Source: a virus
Direction: 5' to 3' (one strand)
Virus record (IMG/VR): IMGVR_UViG_3300037427_000300
Coordinates: 1-40,745 of that record
DNA: 40,745 nt
In this document: positions 14,297 to 24,073 of the stretch, one piece after another
Layout: each line of letters begins with the position of its first letter
How positions within the stretch are numbered: the first letter of the stretch is position 1
Position numbers and translations under genes: made by a program
The notes under the pieces: generated by a model
Seen by the model: only the letters and a program-made list of their open reading frames with translations
Database searches by the model: none
Told to the model about the DNA's origin: nothing

Positions 14297-17113
14297 ATGG
14301 AGACCCTAGAGTTCTTCGAGTGGTTGTTGCCGTCGAAGGGGCACATTGTGCTAGGCGTCCCAGAAACAAACGACAATGGCAGAAGTTGGTGGAAAAATAG
14401 AAAGTTTACAACCGTAGCAGAAGCTGCGTTGGAAGCTGTACAACTTGACGCAACGAATGAAGTATACGTTGCCATTAACTCGTTTAATGACTGGTACAAA
14501 GACGGCAATGATAAATTTAGGATACGTACCCAAGATAACGTCGCGTGGTGTAAGGCCCTGTACGACGATTACGACGTAGATCCTGATGAAGATAAAAAAT
14601 ATAATAGTAAGAAAGAAGCTATCGCCGACGTTGCAAAGCTAGCTCAGGCGTTGCGATTAACGCCCACTGTTGTTGATAGTGGGGGTGGGTATCATACTTA
14701 TTTCCACCTAGACGAAGAAGTAGACAAAGCTACATGGCTAGAACTTTCTACGCTTAAGCGTGATGTAACTACATTTCTCGATATGAAAACTGATCGTGCA
14801 GTAGATATGGATTCCGCTAGAGTACTTAGACCTGTTGGCACGCACAACAAAAAGTATGGAAGTCCGTTAACAGTAAAACTTCTTAAGCAGGGAAAGCGTT
14901 ACTCTGTGGAGCATATGCGCCAAACAATGCTTAGTTTTATTGAGGAACATGAAGTTCAACGTACTATAAAGAAGGGTGGTTTTGGTGATTTTATTGAACA
15001 CACAGACAAACTAGATCGTAATCAGGCACGCGAAGCGGTAATGAACGGCGAAGAATGGCATAATAATATGCTAAAGCTAGTCGCAAGTTGGGTTACTAAA
15101 GGAAACACGGATGTTGAAATACATGGACTAGCCAAGGAATTAACTCTCGAAGGGTATTCTGCAGAAGATACGTACGACGAAGTCCAGAAAATGATTGAAG
15201 GTGCAAGGGGTAAAGGTTTTTGCCCCCCTGAGATTGCCCCGTCCGTCGTAACGGAGACGGCCGCCGCAGCAGCTGACGACGAAGACGATGCGCAAGCTAA
15301 TAACGCGGTGGTGATTGAAGGACAGACTATTCCTTGGATAACTAGAACTTGGTGGGATAAAAACTTTAGATGGAACGGCGTCGCTCTTAGCCGGGCCTAC
15401 ACCGACGAAGACGGAGCGATTTCATGGAAACCCTTTTGCCGATCCTTTGTATATCCTATCAACCGTATTAGAGACAGTGAAGGTACATGGGTTATCCATT
15501 GGCGAGCAAAAGAGAAAAATGGTCAATGGCGAGAGTTTTTTATGCCGACGTCAGAACTAGCATCCCCTATTCACATGGCGGAAACACTAGCTTCCCATGA
15601 AGTATTTTTAACAAGAACAAGAAACGCGAGGAATGATATGGCAGAATTTGCTGAAACTCTTATCGAAACATTACAAAAATATCGCGTCGAAACGAAAACC
15701 TATGGGCAGTTTGGTTGGACAGAAGATCGTACGGGCTTTGTAATGGGTACTAAAATGATTACAGAGAAAGGAGCACACGAAGTTCTATGTGACCCAAATA
15801 TACCAACAGACGTAGCAGTTGACTTTGGGCGTAAAGGTACACTCGAAGAATGGATCTCTAACATCGACACCCTTTACAATAGAAAAGGGGCTGAACCTTT
15901 TCAGTTCGCCTTGTGCCATTCAATGGGTTCAATTCTTGTCGAGTTGATGGGTTCATCAAACTGGCATGGTCTTCCGCTTGCGTTTACGGGTCATGGCGGT
16001 ACAGGTAAATCAACGGCGGCGAAAATAGCATGTGGTTTCTACGGCAAACCCGAATATATGGAACGCCAAACTGGCGACCAAGGTGCGACTCTTAACGCAG
16101 TAATTAAACGTATCGCAATAATGGGGGCGGTTCCTCTTCTCCTTGACGAATTTTCTGGTCGTACGCCTGAAGAACTGACACGTACTGGCTACGCTCTTGC
16201 AAACGGCAGAGACAAGGAAAGACTGTCCACCAGTGGCAAGTTCGCAACGGTCGGTGGTCAATGGTTCAAAAACTCTTTTATCACCTCCAATGACTCAATT
16301 TTGGAGTCTATAGCCAAGCTTCCAGCAGGGTATAAAGTAGAAGCAACGCAACTACGATTCTTTGAGATACCGCTTGCAGAAGGTTTTGTTAGGACAAACT
16401 TTTCTGATGTGACTCAAGCCTTTGTGGAACACCATATGGACAACGTATACGGGGAAGCATGTTTGCCATACATACGATTCATTATTAAACACAGAGATTG
16501 GGTTCGACGACAGATAGTCTCCGCACGTAGTAAGTTTAATCCTAAATCAGAGGACGACAACAAAGAACGTTTCTACCGCGACACAATTGTAACGGCGTTG
16601 GTTGCAGGAAAGATAGCCGAAAAGATTGGTTTGATATCCTTTGACGTAAACGCTATGAAAAATTGGGCATCAGCGCAAGTACTGAAGATGCGTGAAAGCA
16701 GACGCGAGGTTAACACAGATATACGTGAGCACTTAGCCGCGTTTATCAGTACATTACACGGACGACTCATCGTGACGAAGCGCCTAGGCTCGGCTAATAC
16801 AAGCAAAGAAGATACCTCTACGCCATTGCGAGCGCCCCCTGCAGGGCGTTTGTGTACTGAAGATAAGAAAGCTTTTATAACAGTTAAAGCCCTATCCGAT
16901 TGGTGTAAGGAGAACTCTGTGACAGCCGCGGCAATGCGCGACGAGTTGGACAATGCAGGCTATCTTATCATGCAACCAACAGGTGAACCAAACAAACGAA
17001 TGTATATTGGACAAGGATCGACCATTCCAAGTGGTATGTCTAGGTGCTATGAAGTAAAGTACCATAAGTTGATGGACGGTGTAGGAGTAGACTTAGACGA
17101 ACAAAATTCTTGA
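14297..17113 (+). CDS. Primase-helicase: AEP-like primase fused to DUF927 helicase
   Basis: A 938-residue fusion. The N-terminal part looks like an archaeo-eukaryotic primase (AEP) domain: a DDYDVD acidic pair (90-95), SGGGYH (128-133) and DMDSARVLRPVGTHN (170-184). After a helical linker, residues about 350-800 form a DUF927-type helicase: Walker A GHGGTGKS (565-572), Walker B LLLDE (614-618) and an ITSND sensor near 664. The combination should prime and unwind at the phage fork, replacing a DnaB/DnaG-type pair. It works with the family A polymerase and SSB of this arm. It is the last rightward gene. Confidence 0.9.
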   Translation: METLEFFEWLLPSKGHIVLGVPETNDNGRSWWKNRKFTTVAEAALEAVQLDATNEVYVAINSFNDWYKDGNDKFRIRTQDNVAWCKALYDDYDVDPDEDKKYNSKKEAIADVAKLAQALRLTPTVVDSGGGYHTYFHLDEEVDKATWLELSTLKRDVTTFLDMKTDRAVDMDSARVLRPVGTHNKKYGSPLTVKLLKQGKRYSVEHMRQTMLSFIEEHEVQRTIKKGGFGDFIEHTDKLDRNQAREAVMNGEEWHNNMLKLVASWVTKGNTDVEIHGLAKELTLEGYSAEDTYDEVQKMIEGARGKGFCPPEIAPSVVTETAAAAADDEDDAQANNAVVIEGQTIPWITRTWWDKNFRWNGVALSRAYTDEDGAISWKPFCRSFVYPINRIRDSEGTWVIHWRAKEKNGQWREFFMPTSELASPIHMAETLASHEVFLTRTRNARNDMAEFAETLIETLQKYRVETKTYGQFGWTEDRTGFVMGTKMITEKGAHEVLCDPNIPTDVAVDFGRKGTLEEWISNIDTLYNRKGAEPFQFALCHSMGSILVELMGSSNWHGLPLAFTGHGGTGKSTAAKIACGFYGKPEYMERQTGDQGATLNAVIKRIAIMGAVPLLLDEFSGRTPEELTRTGYALANGRDKERLSTSGKFATVGGQWFKNSFITSNDSILESIAKLPAGYKVEATQLRFFEIPLAEGFVRTNFSDVTQAFVEHHMDNVYGEACLPYIRFIIKHRDWVRRQIVSARSKFNPKSEDDNKERFYRDTIVTALVAGKIAEKIGLISFDVNAMKNWASAQVLKMRESRREVNTDIREHLAAFISTLHGRLIVTKRLGSANTSKEDTSTPLRAPPAGRLCTEDKKAFITVKALSDWCKENSVTAAAMRDELDNAGYLIMQPTGEPNKRMYIGQGSTIPSGMSRCYEVKYHKLMDGVGVDLDEQNS

Positions 17114-17160
17114 AACAAACCTATTCGCTCTCATGTTGTTCCTCCATACAACTGAGCGGA

Positions 17161-17190
17161 GCGTTGGCTATAGCTCCATGTAGCCAACGC
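17161..17190 (+). terminator. Perfect 10-bp stem-loop after the primase gene
   Basis: GCGTTGGCTA and TAGCCAACGC are exact inverted repeats around a 10-base loop. They lie 48 bases after the last rightward stop codon. The following bases are AAACC, not a T-run. It may slow or end rightward transcription or protect the 3' end of the message. Confidence 0.55.
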
Positions 17191-17217
17191 AAACCTTTCC
17201 CCACTTTTGTAGAGTTA

Positions 17218-17273
17218 GGGGGTACATCATCCCTTAAACGGGATTCGTTTCATTTTCTTTTAGATGTACCCCC
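17218..17273. other. Nested long-arm hairpin, possible structured RNA
   Basis: Eleven-base perfect arms (GGGGGTACATC and GATGTACCCCC) enclose 34 bases that contain a second hairpin (ATCCC/GGGAT, 17229-17244) and a pyrimidine-rich stretch. The arms are too exact to be chance in AT-rich DNA. It could be a terminator structure, RNase processing site, or small RNA. Confidence 0.55.
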
Positions 17274-17350
17274 TTGTTTAAATACGCAAGATTACAGCCA
17301 ACAAAACCACAAAACCTATAACACAGATTGCGTAAAACAAGATTAACATT

Positions 17351-17384
17351 AAAAAAAGCCCCCACTCGGGAGGGAAGTGGGGGC
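17351..17384 (-). terminator. Strong intrinsic terminator of the leftward late operon
   Basis: Read on the - strand, a 9-bp GC-rich stem (GCCCCCACT/AGTGGGGGC) is followed by seven T residues. It lies 50 bases past the last leftward stop and so ends the virion gene transcript. For rightward transcription the same stem lacks a T-tract. Confidence 0.92.
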
Positions 17385-17434
17385 AGTTGGTTGGCACACA
17401 GGCGATAGAGCGGTTGCCAACAGGGAGGTAACTC

Positions 17435-17638
17435 TTATAATCCGTTTTCTCTTAACGATTGTAATCTTATAGCCACAGCATCCTCATTACAAACATTGCA
17501 GATTTTATTAGGCTTACTTGCCAATGGTTCAGGATCGTGACTATCCATTATATTATTTATTTTTTTACCACACAAGTAACACGTTATAGGTTTAACTAAT
17601 TTTTTCTCTTTTTTAAAACTGTTAAAAAGTACTTCCAT
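17435..17638 (-). CDS. Small zinc-ribbon-like protein, last late gene
   Basis: A 67-residue protein with CYLCGKKI (20-27) and CNVCNEDA (47-54): two CxxC knuckles about 24 residues apart, the layout of a treble-clef or zinc-ribbon domain. The N-terminus is basic (KKEKK). The ATG directly follows the stop of the giant protein gene, so translation is probably coupled; there is only a weak ribosome site. Function unknown. Confidence 0.65.
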   Translation of the reverse strand: MEVLFNSFKKEKKLVKPITCYLCGKKINNIMDSHDPEPLASKPNKICNVCNEDAVAIRLQSLRENGL

Positions 17639-20600
17639 TTAATCTGCTAACTTTGCTTGTTCTTTTTTCTCAAGTTTTGCGCGCGTCCGTGGAGCTTTAA
17701 TTAACGCACTTACACTTTGTCGTTTCAACACTCCAGAAACATTATTAAAAAACGGCCGAACACGGTCTTTACCTTTTTGGAGCTCTCGCCAATCTTCACG
17801 TAATTCTTTCATAGCGCTTCCATCACGAGCTCTGAACGCCTCAATATAGTTTTTACGAATTTTCGAAGACTCGTTACTAAAGTATTGCTCTAACTCATAC
17901 TGCTGACCTCTTGTCCATTTAATACGATTAACCTCAGTGGAAGGAATACCCATTGCGTTTACAAGAAGGCTGTATGTATCTATTTCACGCGGATCAACAA
18001 GAACAGTTCCCGCCCGAGTAGTGTAACCTTCTGTTGCTAATCTATAACTTTCTGCAACAGATCGAATACCTTTAGGCACTGAATATTCAATGCCTTTTAA
18101 AAGGTCTCCCTGCTTATAGTACTCCGCTGCTCGGAAAAAATTAACACCAGTAGTACCTGCAGGGCCAACAAGCCCCATTAAAATATCTTGAGCACCCGCT
18201 TCACCAGAAGTAAAATCAGTATATGGTAGAGGATGGAATATTTTTGACTGATTCAATTTAGTGCTTAAGTCTAAACCAAACGTAGTAAATACCCCACGAG
18301 AAAGAATTGTTCCAAGTACTCCATCATCTATATTCTCTTTAATCCATCGTTCCATATCTTGTGGTTCATCATCCCCCCCTGGGGTTAACATTGTAGCAAC
18401 CCAGAAAGCAAACCCAGAAAGCGGAACCCCTGTTGCTCCTGCGCCCATTGCTGCGTGCGCTAACGAATACCCTAAAACTCGTCTTCCGGCGGCTTTCATT
18501 TGTGGTGTTTCCCCACGGAAAGTCTGATTAAATCCATTGGTGTAGTGCCATGCCATAAGTAATTGATACTTACGATACTGTGTTACAATTTTTGGCGCCC
18601 ACTTAATTAATAACGGAGCGTCGAGTTGAGAAAAATCACCCTGTGTATCTTCAACAACGGCTATTGCGTATTCTTCCGCAGTCATATTCATTTCAGCAAG
18701 TTTAGTAGGGTTGGCTTTTGCCATATCATACGCCGCTACTGCAGTAGAAATACGATTTTGGGCTTCAACAAACTTGGCTACATTGTATAACTTAGAAGTT
18801 ATAGTCCCTAAAGTATCTGACGCTCTATTAAGACTTTCGTACCCTGTGTTGAAACGATCAAATGTTCCATCTTCCTCCATACCTTGGTCGATTAAGTTTC
18901 TATTCCGCATTATTTCAAGAATACGTTTGTATTGCGGAGCTACTTTCGTAAGATCAATATTAAGTTCTAGGTTTGCTCCTATCCCAGTAGCTTGTCTAGC
19001 TTGCTTATAACCTCGGAATAACCCACTCCACGTACCAGTGTAATCAGCAAAGTCTCCTGCAATACGTGGAACAGTCACCATAGCAGGCTGAGTTGCGTTT
19101 GTTAGGTGGTATCCGACACTTGTAAGCAACATATACACCGAGTTCATAACTGTAATACGATCTTGTATCGGAGTTTCAGCTCGGGTTAACATGCTATTGT
19201 AGTGACGAGATATTGTATTAAACGCGAATTGTTTCTCACGATCAACATCATTATTTTCGTCAACAACTGAGTTTTCTGCGTCTCTAAAAGCGGTGTTAAT
19301 TTCAGCACCATTTTCCATATGTGCTATCATTGTAGCTTCTGAAGTAGCTTGGCTTAGAAACGACCGCACCATATTTGGTTCGTAACCCGCTCGATTTAAA
19401 CGTCTTGCCCCTGATGTTCTTGCGCTACGCTCATCTAAAGATTGAAAATACATATTTTTTATCATAGCTCTAAACGCAGTCTTTGCAGTCGCATCCATAT
19501 CTGCATCTTTACTTGCAGCAAGAGCCCCCATGACTTTTTCGTATACTTCTGGGCTAGAAACTCTGTCACTATCGTGCGATGGTTTTCTTTCTGACCAACC
19601 TGAAAATATAAATTTTGATTTATTTGCCTCCGCAAATTGTTTAGCCATAGCAGAAGTATCAAAGAAACTTATTACATAATGATCAGGATCGGATTTTAGC
19701 TTTTCGTACTCGTCTTTTGCTTTTTTAGACGCCCCTTTTACTTTTGCCTTTGTCTCCGCTTGTTTAAGCCTAGCAGATTTTAATTCTCCGACATAGTTTC
19801 CAAACCTTTTAAGCGGCGCATATGGCCCTTCTAAACCTGCGTCTGAAAAGAAAGAACCCCCCACACCTAACATTTTAGCTAGAGCAACCTTACGTTGGCG
19901 CATGCGTTCTCCGTGCGCAAAAATATTTGCTACCAGCTGTTTTTCTTCTTGGGAAAACTTATTAAACTGTTCTTGTTTGGTTGGGTCTATTTTTACTTGT
20001 TTATCAACAAACACATCAGGGTGAAACTCTTTAGGATCGTATCCCCATTTCTGATCAAAAGTAGACTCTCCAAGAAATTTATTAACAACAGCTAGTCGTC
20101 CTTTACCAAGTTCCCTAACTTGTTTTCTAATAGGCTGAAACAAGCGTTTAATTTCATTTCTTGTCTCTTCTATTTTTAGCATGCCATCGTACCAACGCCC
20201 GAGAGCTGGCATTATATCTCTGTTCTCCCGAACAATCTGATGAACAAATTTCACAGACCGAGAAGCGATACGCCCTACTTCAGCGGCGTTATCATATAAA
20301 CTAAGGGCAGTTTTCCCCCCTAAATTTTCTCCTACCCAATCACGCGCTACACCAAGATTAGTATTTGCTACTGCAGACGGAGATGTAAAAGGTTTTTGTA
20401 TATGTGTTGGCGTTTGACCATGCATTAACTCGATACGCGCGGCGCCAAATGCTAAATCAACAACGTTTTGTGTAGTTAAATCCGCAGTTTCTATTCCTAA
20501 CTTATTCAATGCAGCTACAAATAAGTCTTTAAGTTGTTGTAAGAACTGCCCAATAGAGCTATCTACACTTGGTTCAATCCCCGCAAGTGACGCTTCTTCT

Positions 20601-23600
20601 AAGAAATAAGCAATAGCTTCAGAAATAATTTCACTATCAGATAAGTTACCATCTTTATTTGCAAAATTAACTCGCGCCATAGCTCTTCGTGCGATTTTAC
20701 TTTCAGTTGAATTGTTGTTTACATCAGCCCAATCAAAAATTTGTTGCGCAAGTTCAAGTTGTTGATCAGGATCAATAATACTGTCAATGCCGACGTGCCC
20801 GCCAACCTCGTGCATAAATGCTGCTAACTCACCGCCTTCAGGAATACGATCTAGTATAAAATGTGCATGCGGATCGCCTGCATTATCTTCAGTTACAAAC
20901 CCAAACGGTTTGCTAGCTTGTATTTTTTTGACGTCTGCGGGAGGAACCGTTCCGTTGTTAATAGCTGCGATAGCTTCTGCTTCCGTATTAAATACATGAA
21001 TACGTATATTTGATTTCTCACCTGTTAACTTTTTAATTTGTGTTTCAAGCGCATTACGGGTTGTTGGTTTAGTTATTTTTGAGGTATTAGTTAATTGAGT
21101 GTTAGAAAATTTAGCTTTAGCCAAAGCCTTTTGCGCAACTGTAGGCTCAAATATTTCTTGAGTAACCCCAAGTTTTGTAGGCTTATCCCCAGTTTTTGTA
21201 AGTACTTTCTTTTTCCTAGTTTCTATCGGGACGTTGACTCTGTTTTCTCCCGCTGTGAAATCTCCAGTGTTTCCTGTTGCTGGGGCGTTAGTTTGAGGCC
21301 CGCTTTGAGCATTTTCTTGTAGATCGGCACTAGTTTGGTTTTGATCAGTTGTTTGAACTTCAGTTCGTCCGACTTGGTTATCTTGATTGTCATTGTTATT
21401 CCCTTCTGTAGTTGGCCCTGTGTCTGTAAGTTGCCGTAAGCTCTCCGCTTTATTAACTACTGTATTAAAATCATCTTCAGTTCGTTGTGACCCAAGAAAT
21501 TTGAATATAGTATGCATCCAATCAATTTTATTTTCCATTGACAAGTCATCGTAGCTTGGGCCATCTTTAGCTGTGTTTTCTGTCCACGTTTGGCGTAAAA
21601 GTTTATCTGACCTTTCTACAGCAAACCTCGCATTTTTTACTTCTTGTAATATAAAATCTGCTTGCTCGTTCTCAAGATCAGCGGCGGTCTTATTGTCAAT
21701 AGCGTTAATAGCCTCATTTGACATGCCTGCTTTTTTAAAAGCTTTCTTTTCTTCCTGTGTTACTTTGGTTTTAGATCCCGCACCTTCAGTTTGAGTTCCA
21801 CCAGGCGAGTTAACAGTTGCGACTTCACCCCCCGTTTCAGAAAGAAATTGTTGGGTTTGCTGGTTTGTAAAAGTTTCACCAACTCCAGTTGTAATCCCTG
21901 CTTGCGCAAGTGCTTCACGTACTTGTTCTGGGGTAAATATCTTTTTAAATTCTCTTACAAAATTAGTAGCCGATGTTTTTGCGCTACTTGGATTTTTAAT
22001 ACCAGAACGTTTTCTCAATTCAGGAGTATTAAAAGTTATTTCAAAAGTTCTTGAGCCAGTTTTTCTAGGATCTTTTTTAACTTTTCTTAAACCTATAGCA
22101 GAAAGTTTTTTACCTTTTGCTTTTTCCTCTGGGGTTAATGTTGTTTTTCTTGGGTCATTTAATTCTTGTTGAGCATCAAACTGTACATTAATAAGATCAT
22201 CTGCCGTTTTATTATTTATGGCTTCTAAGAATGTATCGTAAACTTGGTTTTGTTGTGGAGTTAATTTACTTCTTAATTCTTCATTATTTAATAACGCGTT
22301 AACAGGTTTCTCTGTTGCCGTCGTTACTGCTGCCCCCGGGAGTTGCGTCGTCGTTGCTGCTGCGGCCTGGGGCTGCGCTGTCGCTGTTACTGGTGGCTTT
22401 GGACTAACAATTTTATCAAGCTGTGTGTTAAACTTTTTAACATTAAACTTCTTAGCGTTAATTTCAGCGGCTAAATCAGCGTAATCAGGGTTGTTAATAA
22501 AATCTTCGCCGAACAAGGCTTTAGCTTTTGCTATCGCAGTCTTTTGAGTGCGCACTGGCATAGCCATAGCTGTTTGCGTCTTTTCATCTTGCGTCTGTTG
22601 ATCAAAGTCTAATTCTATCTGACCTTCGTTCTTAACTTTCTCAGCTACACGACGCGAAAGTTCTGCTTCATACGCAGTATTAAATCCACTTGCTTGTTCT
22701 TCTTTTACGACTTTGATAAATTCTTTTCTGGCAGTTTTAATATCATCATCGTCAAGTAGACCACGAGGATTATCTTCGGTTGGGGTATTTAAAATTTCAT
22801 TAAATCGTTTTCCCAACTCGGAGGTTTTATCATCAATAGACAATTCTAAACCTGCGTCCATCTGCTTCTTAAATTCTTTTTTAGAAAATTCTAAAGCCTC
22901 GACTCGCAAAACTTCATTTTCAGCGTCTTGTTGTTCTTTCTGATTTTCTGCCTCTTTTTCTGCTTGGGCGCGAACTTGTTCTTGCTGAGCTTTATACTGT
23001 TCGACTGAATTAGGATCGTTAAGATCAAGCCCTAATTGTTCCCCAACTTCAGTTTTAACTTCTTCTTTAATTTCATTTAAGTCAGTCTTACTCTGTTGCG
23101 GACGTGTTAAAACCCCACCTGCAATACCAAGTTGCCCACCACCAATGACACCTGCAGCTACTGCTGTAGGATCAAAAAATCGAGCTTCTTCAGCAGAGTA
23201 CCCTGCTCCTAAGTCTTCAAGACCTGTTTGTATTCCTTCAGTAACACCTTCAACAATTGCGCCTTGCGTTCCGCGCACAGCTGCAGTACCTAAGCGACTT
23301 TTTCTAGCGGTCTTTATTAAATCTTTGGCAGGCCCAAATCTTGCCAAACCAAGTGTTGCAACGTCTGAAAGACCTTCTGCCATACCCGCAAGAGTACCGT
23401 ACCCATAGACAGGAGCAGTATTTATACTATCGACACTTCCACCTTCTGCAAGAGTTTTGTCAACTGCACCCCCATAAGTGGCTCCAAGTTCAGTTGTTAT
23501 AGCTTGCCCACCAATACCTGTGTAGCCACCGATTTTGCCACCTTTGTTAATTGATTTTTTAGACGCATCAGAAAGAAGATCCTTCCCCGCCCGTTTTATA

Positions 23601-24064
23601 CCTTGTTTGACAATTTGTTTGCCTATTAAGCTTCCTAGCCCTCCTGATGCAAGAGCTTGAGCACCTTGTGCTAACCCGTAACCAGAATAGTATTGCGTAA
23701 AATCAAGAGCATCACCGAAACTATTTATACCTTCTATTGTGTCTGTTGGGCGAGCTCTTTGCGCAACTTGAGCCATATTTTTTTGGTAGCCTCGGATCAT
23801 ATTATTTCTGGCGTCATCAGCGCCAAAGGAATCAGCAACTAATGCTCCTGCGGCGTACCCCATAGCTTGTGTAGAGTCGATTGCAGAATCTATACCTCGA
23901 CCAAAATCGCCTTGATCTGGGTCGTAAACACCAAGCATCTCTCCTACTTCTTGCCTGTCACGCCCTGTTGAATCCGCAAGCCAGAGCGCTACTTCTTCAT
24001 CACTGTATCCATATTTATCTAAATCTGGAAATTCTTTTCGAATTCTTTGAATTGCTTCGGACAT
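17639..24064 (-). CDS. Giant internal virion (ejection) protein, gp16-like, with HEVGGH motif
   Basis: A 2141-residue protein, last of three internal-virion-like genes and so comparable in position to T7 gp16. About 60-330 is Ala/Gly-rich with amphipathic or hydrophobic runs. About 330-1010 is charged, Gln/Glu/Lys-rich and low-complexity. At 1085-1090 there is HEVGGH, with Glu1145 and Glu1149 in SEIISEAIAYF downstream, a zincin-like arrangement. The C-terminal third is large, helical, with hydrophobic stretches near 1865-1895, and resembles large polyvalent protein domains of phages. No lytic transglycosylase (SLT) motif was seen, unlike T7 gp16. It is likely injected with the DNA to form a channel, with a possible protease activity. 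Confidence 0.75.
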   Translation of the reverse strand: MSEAIQRIRKEFPDLDKYGYSDEEVALWLADSTGRDRQEVGEMLGVYDPDQGDFGRGIDSAIDSTQAMGYAAGALVADSFGADDARNNMIRGYQKNMAQVAQRARPTDTIEGINSFGDALDFTQYYSGYGLAQGAQALASGGLGSLIGKQIVKQGIKRAGKDLLSDASKKSINKGGKIGGYTGIGGQAITTELGATYGGAVDKTLAEGGSVDSINTAPVYGYGTLAGMAEGLSDVATLGLARFGPAKDLIKTARKSRLGTAAVRGTQGAIVEGVTEGIQTGLEDLGAGYSAEEARFFDPTAVAAGVIGGGQLGIAGGVLTRPQQSKTDLNEIKEEVKTEVGEQLGLDLNDPNSVEQYKAQQEQVRAQAEKEAENQKEQQDAENEVLRVEALEFSKKEFKKQMDAGLELSIDDKTSELGKRFNEILNTPTEDNPRGLLDDDDIKTARKEFIKVVKEEQASGFNTAYEAELSRRVAEKVKNEGQIELDFDQQTQDEKTQTAMAMPVRTQKTAIAKAKALFGEDFINNPDYADLAAEINAKKFNVKKFNTQLDKIVSPKPPVTATAQPQAAAATTTQLPGAAVTTATEKPVNALLNNEELRSKLTPQQNQVYDTFLEAINNKTADDLINVQFDAQQELNDPRKTTLTPEEKAKGKKLSAIGLRKVKKDPRKTGSRTFEITFNTPELRKRSGIKNPSSAKTSATNFVREFKKIFTPEQVREALAQAGITTGVGETFTNQQTQQFLSETGGEVATVNSPGGTQTEGAGSKTKVTQEEKKAFKKAGMSNEAINAIDNKTAADLENEQADFILQEVKNARFAVERSDKLLRQTWTENTAKDGPSYDDLSMENKIDWMHTIFKFLGSQRTEDDFNTVVNKAESLRQLTDTGPTTEGNNNDNQDNQVGRTEVQTTDQNQTSADLQENAQSGPQTNAPATGNTGDFTAGENRVNVPIETRKKKVLTKTGDKPTKLGVTQEIFEPTVAQKALAKAKFSNTQLTNTSKITKPTTRNALETQIKKLTGEKSNIRIHVFNTEAEAIAAINNGTVPPADVKKIQASKPFGFVTEDNAGDPHAHFILDRIPEGGELAAFMHEVGGHVGIDSIIDPDQQLELAQQIFDWADVNNNSTESKIARRAMARVNFANKDGNLSDSEIISEAIAYFLEEASLAGIEPSVDSSIGQFLQQLKDLFVAALNKLGIETADLTTQNVVDLAFGAARIELMHGQTPTHIQKPFTSPSAVANTNLGVARDWVGENLGGKTALSLYDNAAEVGRIASRSVKFVHQIVRENRDIMPALGRWYDGMLKIEETRNEIKRLFQPIRKQVRELGKGRLAVVNKFLGESTFDQKWGYDPKEFHPDVFVDKQVKIDPTKQEQFNKFSQEEKQLVANIFAHGERMRQRKVALAKMLGVGGSFFSDAGLEGPYAPLKRFGNYVGELKSARLKQAETKAKVKGASKKAKDEYEKLKSDPDHYVISFFDTSAMAKQFAEANKSKFIFSGWSERKPSHDSDRVSSPEVYEKVMGALAASKDADMDATAKTAFRAMIKNMYFQSLDERSARTSGARRLNRAGYEPNMVRSFLSQATSEATMIAHMENGAEINTAFRDAENSVVDENNDVDREKQFAFNTISRHYNSMLTRAETPIQDRITVMNSVYMLLTSVGYHLTNATQPAMVTVPRIAGDFADYTGTWSGLFRGYKQARQATGIGANLELNIDLTKVAPQYKRILEIMRNRNLIDQGMEEDGTFDRFNTGYESLNRASDTLGTITSKLYNVAKFVEAQNRISTAVAAYDMAKANPTKLAEMNMTAEEYAIAVVEDTQGDFSQLDAPLLIKWAPKIVTQYRKYQLLMAWHYTNGFNQTFRGETPQMKAAGRRVLGYSLAHAAMGAGATGVPLSGFAFWVATMLTPGGDDEPQDMERWIKENIDDGVLGTILSRGVFTTFGLDLSTKLNQSKIFHPLPYTDFTSGEAGAQDILMGLVGPAGTTGVNFFRAAEYYKQGDLLKGIEYSVPKGIRSVAESYRLATEGYTTRAGTVLVDPREIDTYSLLVNAMGIPSTEVNRIKWTRGQQYELEQYFSNESSKIRKNYIEAFRARDGSAMKELREDWRELQKGKDRVRPFFNNVSGVLKRQSVSALIKAPRTRAKLEKKEQAKLAD

Positions 24065-24073
24065 ATTTAAGCT

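Larger units (their letters stand above)
17114..17434. other. Convergent junction with stacked hairpins
   Basis: I see no gene supported here. An open + frame covering 17110-17346 is proline/cysteine-rich and cuts through both inverted repeats. The region holds a 10-bp perfect stem-loop (17161-17190), a long-armed nested hairpin (17218-17273), a terminator (17351-17384) and a 7-bp inverted repeat (17390-17421, GTTGGCA/TGCCAAC). Confidence 0.6.

Noticed and set aside
17110-17346. 78-residue + strand open frame after the primase gene
   Set aside because: No ribosome site, Cys/Pro-rich composition, and it runs through both inverted repeats of the junction. The hairpins explain the sequence better.
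18711-23408. Several + strand open frames opposite the giant virion protein gene
   Set aside because: Antisense shadows with Ser/Phe/Cys-rich composition and no ribosome sites.
17639-24064. Lytic transglycosylase (SLT) domain expected in a gp16-like protein
   Set aside because: The N-terminus is Ala/Gly-rich without an SLT glutamate motif. Only the HEVGGH motif stands out.
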